Below, one piece after another: positions 14,106 to 14,509 of a stretch of DNA of 14,509 bases. Numbering within the stretch: the stretch's first letter is position 1; every line of letters starts with the position of its first letter. A program made the position numbers and the translations under genes. A model generated the notes under the pieces. That model did not search any database. It was not told where the DNA came from and saw nothing but the letters and a program-made list of their open reading frames with translations. Source of the DNA: Spirochaetota bacterium (lineage in GTDB: Bacteria > Spirochaetota > UBA4802 > UB4802); the NCBI GenBank assembly GCA_018399855.1, contig JAGYNX010000022.1, positions 1 through 14,509 of the forward strand. The letters are read 5' to 3'.

Positions 14106-14280
14106 AACCACAGAGGCGCAGAGTCACAGAGAAAGGAGATATGTTTTTCTGATGGTTGTATATACGTTATCATCGGCATGTTGAGACATGGTTGTTGCCC
14201 ATGTTACTCAACAGTGTCATGCTGTATTGAGCCAACCCAAATCCTCTTATCCGTCTCTGTTTCTCTGTGCCTCTGTGGTT
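14106..14280. repeat. Long inverted repeat of octamer units (NNACAGAG)
   Basis: The left arm (14106-14135) contains ccacagag, gcgcagag, tcacagag in tandem. The right arm (14251-14280) contains the complementary ctctgttt, ctctgtgc, ctctgtgg. The arms match at 25 of 30 positions as an inverted repeat around a 115-bp spacer. The spacer has a further hairpin at 14180-14212. The layout is MITE-like; no target-site duplication was identified. Confidence 0.7.
14180..14212. repeat. Nested hairpin in the octamer element
   Basis: GTTGAGACATGG (14180-14191), loop TTGTTGC, CCATGT-ta-CTCAAC (14199-14212): a 12-bp stem with a 2-nt bulge. It sits near the middle of the larger inverted repeat. Confidence 0.6.
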
Positions 14281-14305
14281 ATCCTTCGTCACGTTCTCAT
14301 GACAG

Positions 14306-14335
14306 TATATGCCACCCATGCCCCCGGGAAGTCAA
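14306..14335 (-). promoter_or_regulatory. Weak candidate promoter of the acyl-CoA cluster
   Basis: On the minus strand, TTGACT (plus 14330-14335), an 18-bp spacer and CATATA (14306-14311). A start near 14299 would put the octamer element into a leader of about 230 nt. Tentative. Confidence 0.25.
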
Positions 14336-14346
14336 GCAAAAAATAT

Positions 14347-14360
14347 AACGAGCGTTCGTT
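14347..14360. promoter_or_regulatory. Putative TetR-family operator
   Basis: AACGAgcgtTCGTT, a perfect 5-bp inverted repeat with a 4-bp centre, 33 bp before the nearest etfB start codon and just upstream of the minus-strand promoter candidate. Spacing and CG-rich arms resemble operators of TetR-type fatty-acid regulators. The nearest regulator gene is the TetR gene of this cluster. Confidence 0.5.
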
Positions 14361-14392
14361 TTATTCTTGATTTTGTGGGGATGCTATGCTAC

Positions 14393-14509
14393 ATGTCTAC
14401 CATGAAGATACTGGTATGTGTGAAACAGGTGATTGACACCGAATCTCCTCTTGTGATTGATGACAACACCGCGTGGGTGCGGGACGACGGGAAGGTGGCC
14501 CGGCGGATG
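14393..14509 (+). CDS. etfB: Electron transfer flavoprotein beta subunit, partial N-terminus
   Basis: Only the first 36-39 codons are present; the frame is open to the window edge. MKILVCVKQVIDTESPLVID is the typical EtfB beginning (family MKILVCVKQVPDTE). EtfB with EtfA carries electrons from acyl-CoA dehydrogenases to the quinone pool through ETF:quinone oxidoreductase. Two in-frame ATGs compete, at 14393 and 14402; the second gives the usual family N-terminus, and neither has a well-spaced ribosome site. The gene diverges from the acyl-CoA cluster, with a TetR-type palindrome in between, suggesting co-regulation with the acyl-CoA dehydrogenase. The etfA gene would be expected downstream, outside the window. 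Confidence 0.85.
   Translation, partial: MSTMKILVCVKQVIDTESPLVIDDNTAWVRDDGKVARRM

Larger units (their letters stand above)
14071..14392. other. Divergent control region between the acyl-CoA cluster and etfB
   Basis: A stretch of 322 bp without a gene. From left to right it holds the leader of the phosphatase-fold gene, an octamer inverted-repeat element (14106-14280) with a nested hairpin, a weak minus-strand promoter candidate (14306-14335), and a TetR-type palindrome (14347-14360). An extended -10-like TGCTATGCT lies at 14382-14390 on the plus strand. No small ORF with a convincing ribosome site was seen. Confidence 0.6.

Noticed and set aside
14071..14127. Upstream start at 14127 for the phosphatase-fold gene
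   Set aside because: It would translate the octamer repeat; a good ribosome site precedes ATG 14070 and RHG then sits at the normal distance from the N-terminus.

Overview
The window reads as a chromosomal segment of a Gram-negative-type heterotrophic bacterium with lipid, sugar and compatible-solute metabolism. No rRNA, tRNA, phage or transposase gene was found, so the lineage cannot be fixed. The gene set (GPH sugar symporter with a GH116-like hydrolase, bacterial acyl-ACP thioesterase, BCCT transporter, ACAD10/11-like genes, ETF) would fit environmental Spirochaetota or Deltaproteobacteria-like lineages, but that is a guess. Base composition is uneven: 14 of 60 bases are G or C at 4561-4620, against 40 of 60 at 12421-12480.

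Layout. 1-3768 is a divergent pair: a GPH/MelB-type sugar:cation symporter (minus strand, 3' end outside the window) and a cytoplasmic GH116/DUF608-type glycoside hydrolase (plus strand). Their promoters overlap face to face. 4024-6762 holds a membrane LPLAT-type acyltransferase (minus), a formamidopyrimidine-DNA glycosylase (plus) and a FatA-like acyl-ACP thioesterase (plus, apparently almost leaderless). 6770-9109 is a minus-strand two-gene unit in which a tandem-domain universal stress protein precedes a BCCT betaine/choline/carnitine transporter.

9300-14070 is a minus-strand acyl-CoA catabolic cluster. In transcription order it has a histidine-phosphatase-fold protein, an ACAD10/11-type acyl-CoA dehydrogenase, a TetR regulator, an ACAD10/11-type APH-fold kinase and a 3-hydroxyacyl-CoA dehydrogenase. 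Divergent from it at the right edge is the start of etfB (ETF beta subunit), with a TetR-style palindrome just upstream. Kinase and dehydrogenase as neighbours match the two halves of the eukaryotic fusion proteins ACAD10/ACAD11 and the LvaA/LvaC pair of Pseudomonas levulinate catabolism. The likeliest reading is therefore a 4-hydroxyacyl-CoA (gamma-hydroxy acid) route: phosphorylate the 4-OH, eliminate phosphate on the flavoenzyme, then oxidise the resulting 3-hydroxyacyl-CoA. This is the most interesting system in the window. The adjacent phosphatase-fold protein has Ser where the second catalytic His is expected.

The intergenic regions carry several kinds of short-period repeats and inverted repeats: a heptamer AGTGAAN, a 10-mer ACAGATnnAC, an octamer NNACAGAG and a CCCTCCC-type palindrome pair. 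One heptamer array supplies the GTG start codon of the GH116 gene. Start codons were re-chosen for the acyltransferase, fpg, thioesterase, BCCT and phosphatase genes from Shine-Dalgarno sites, promoters and family N-termini.
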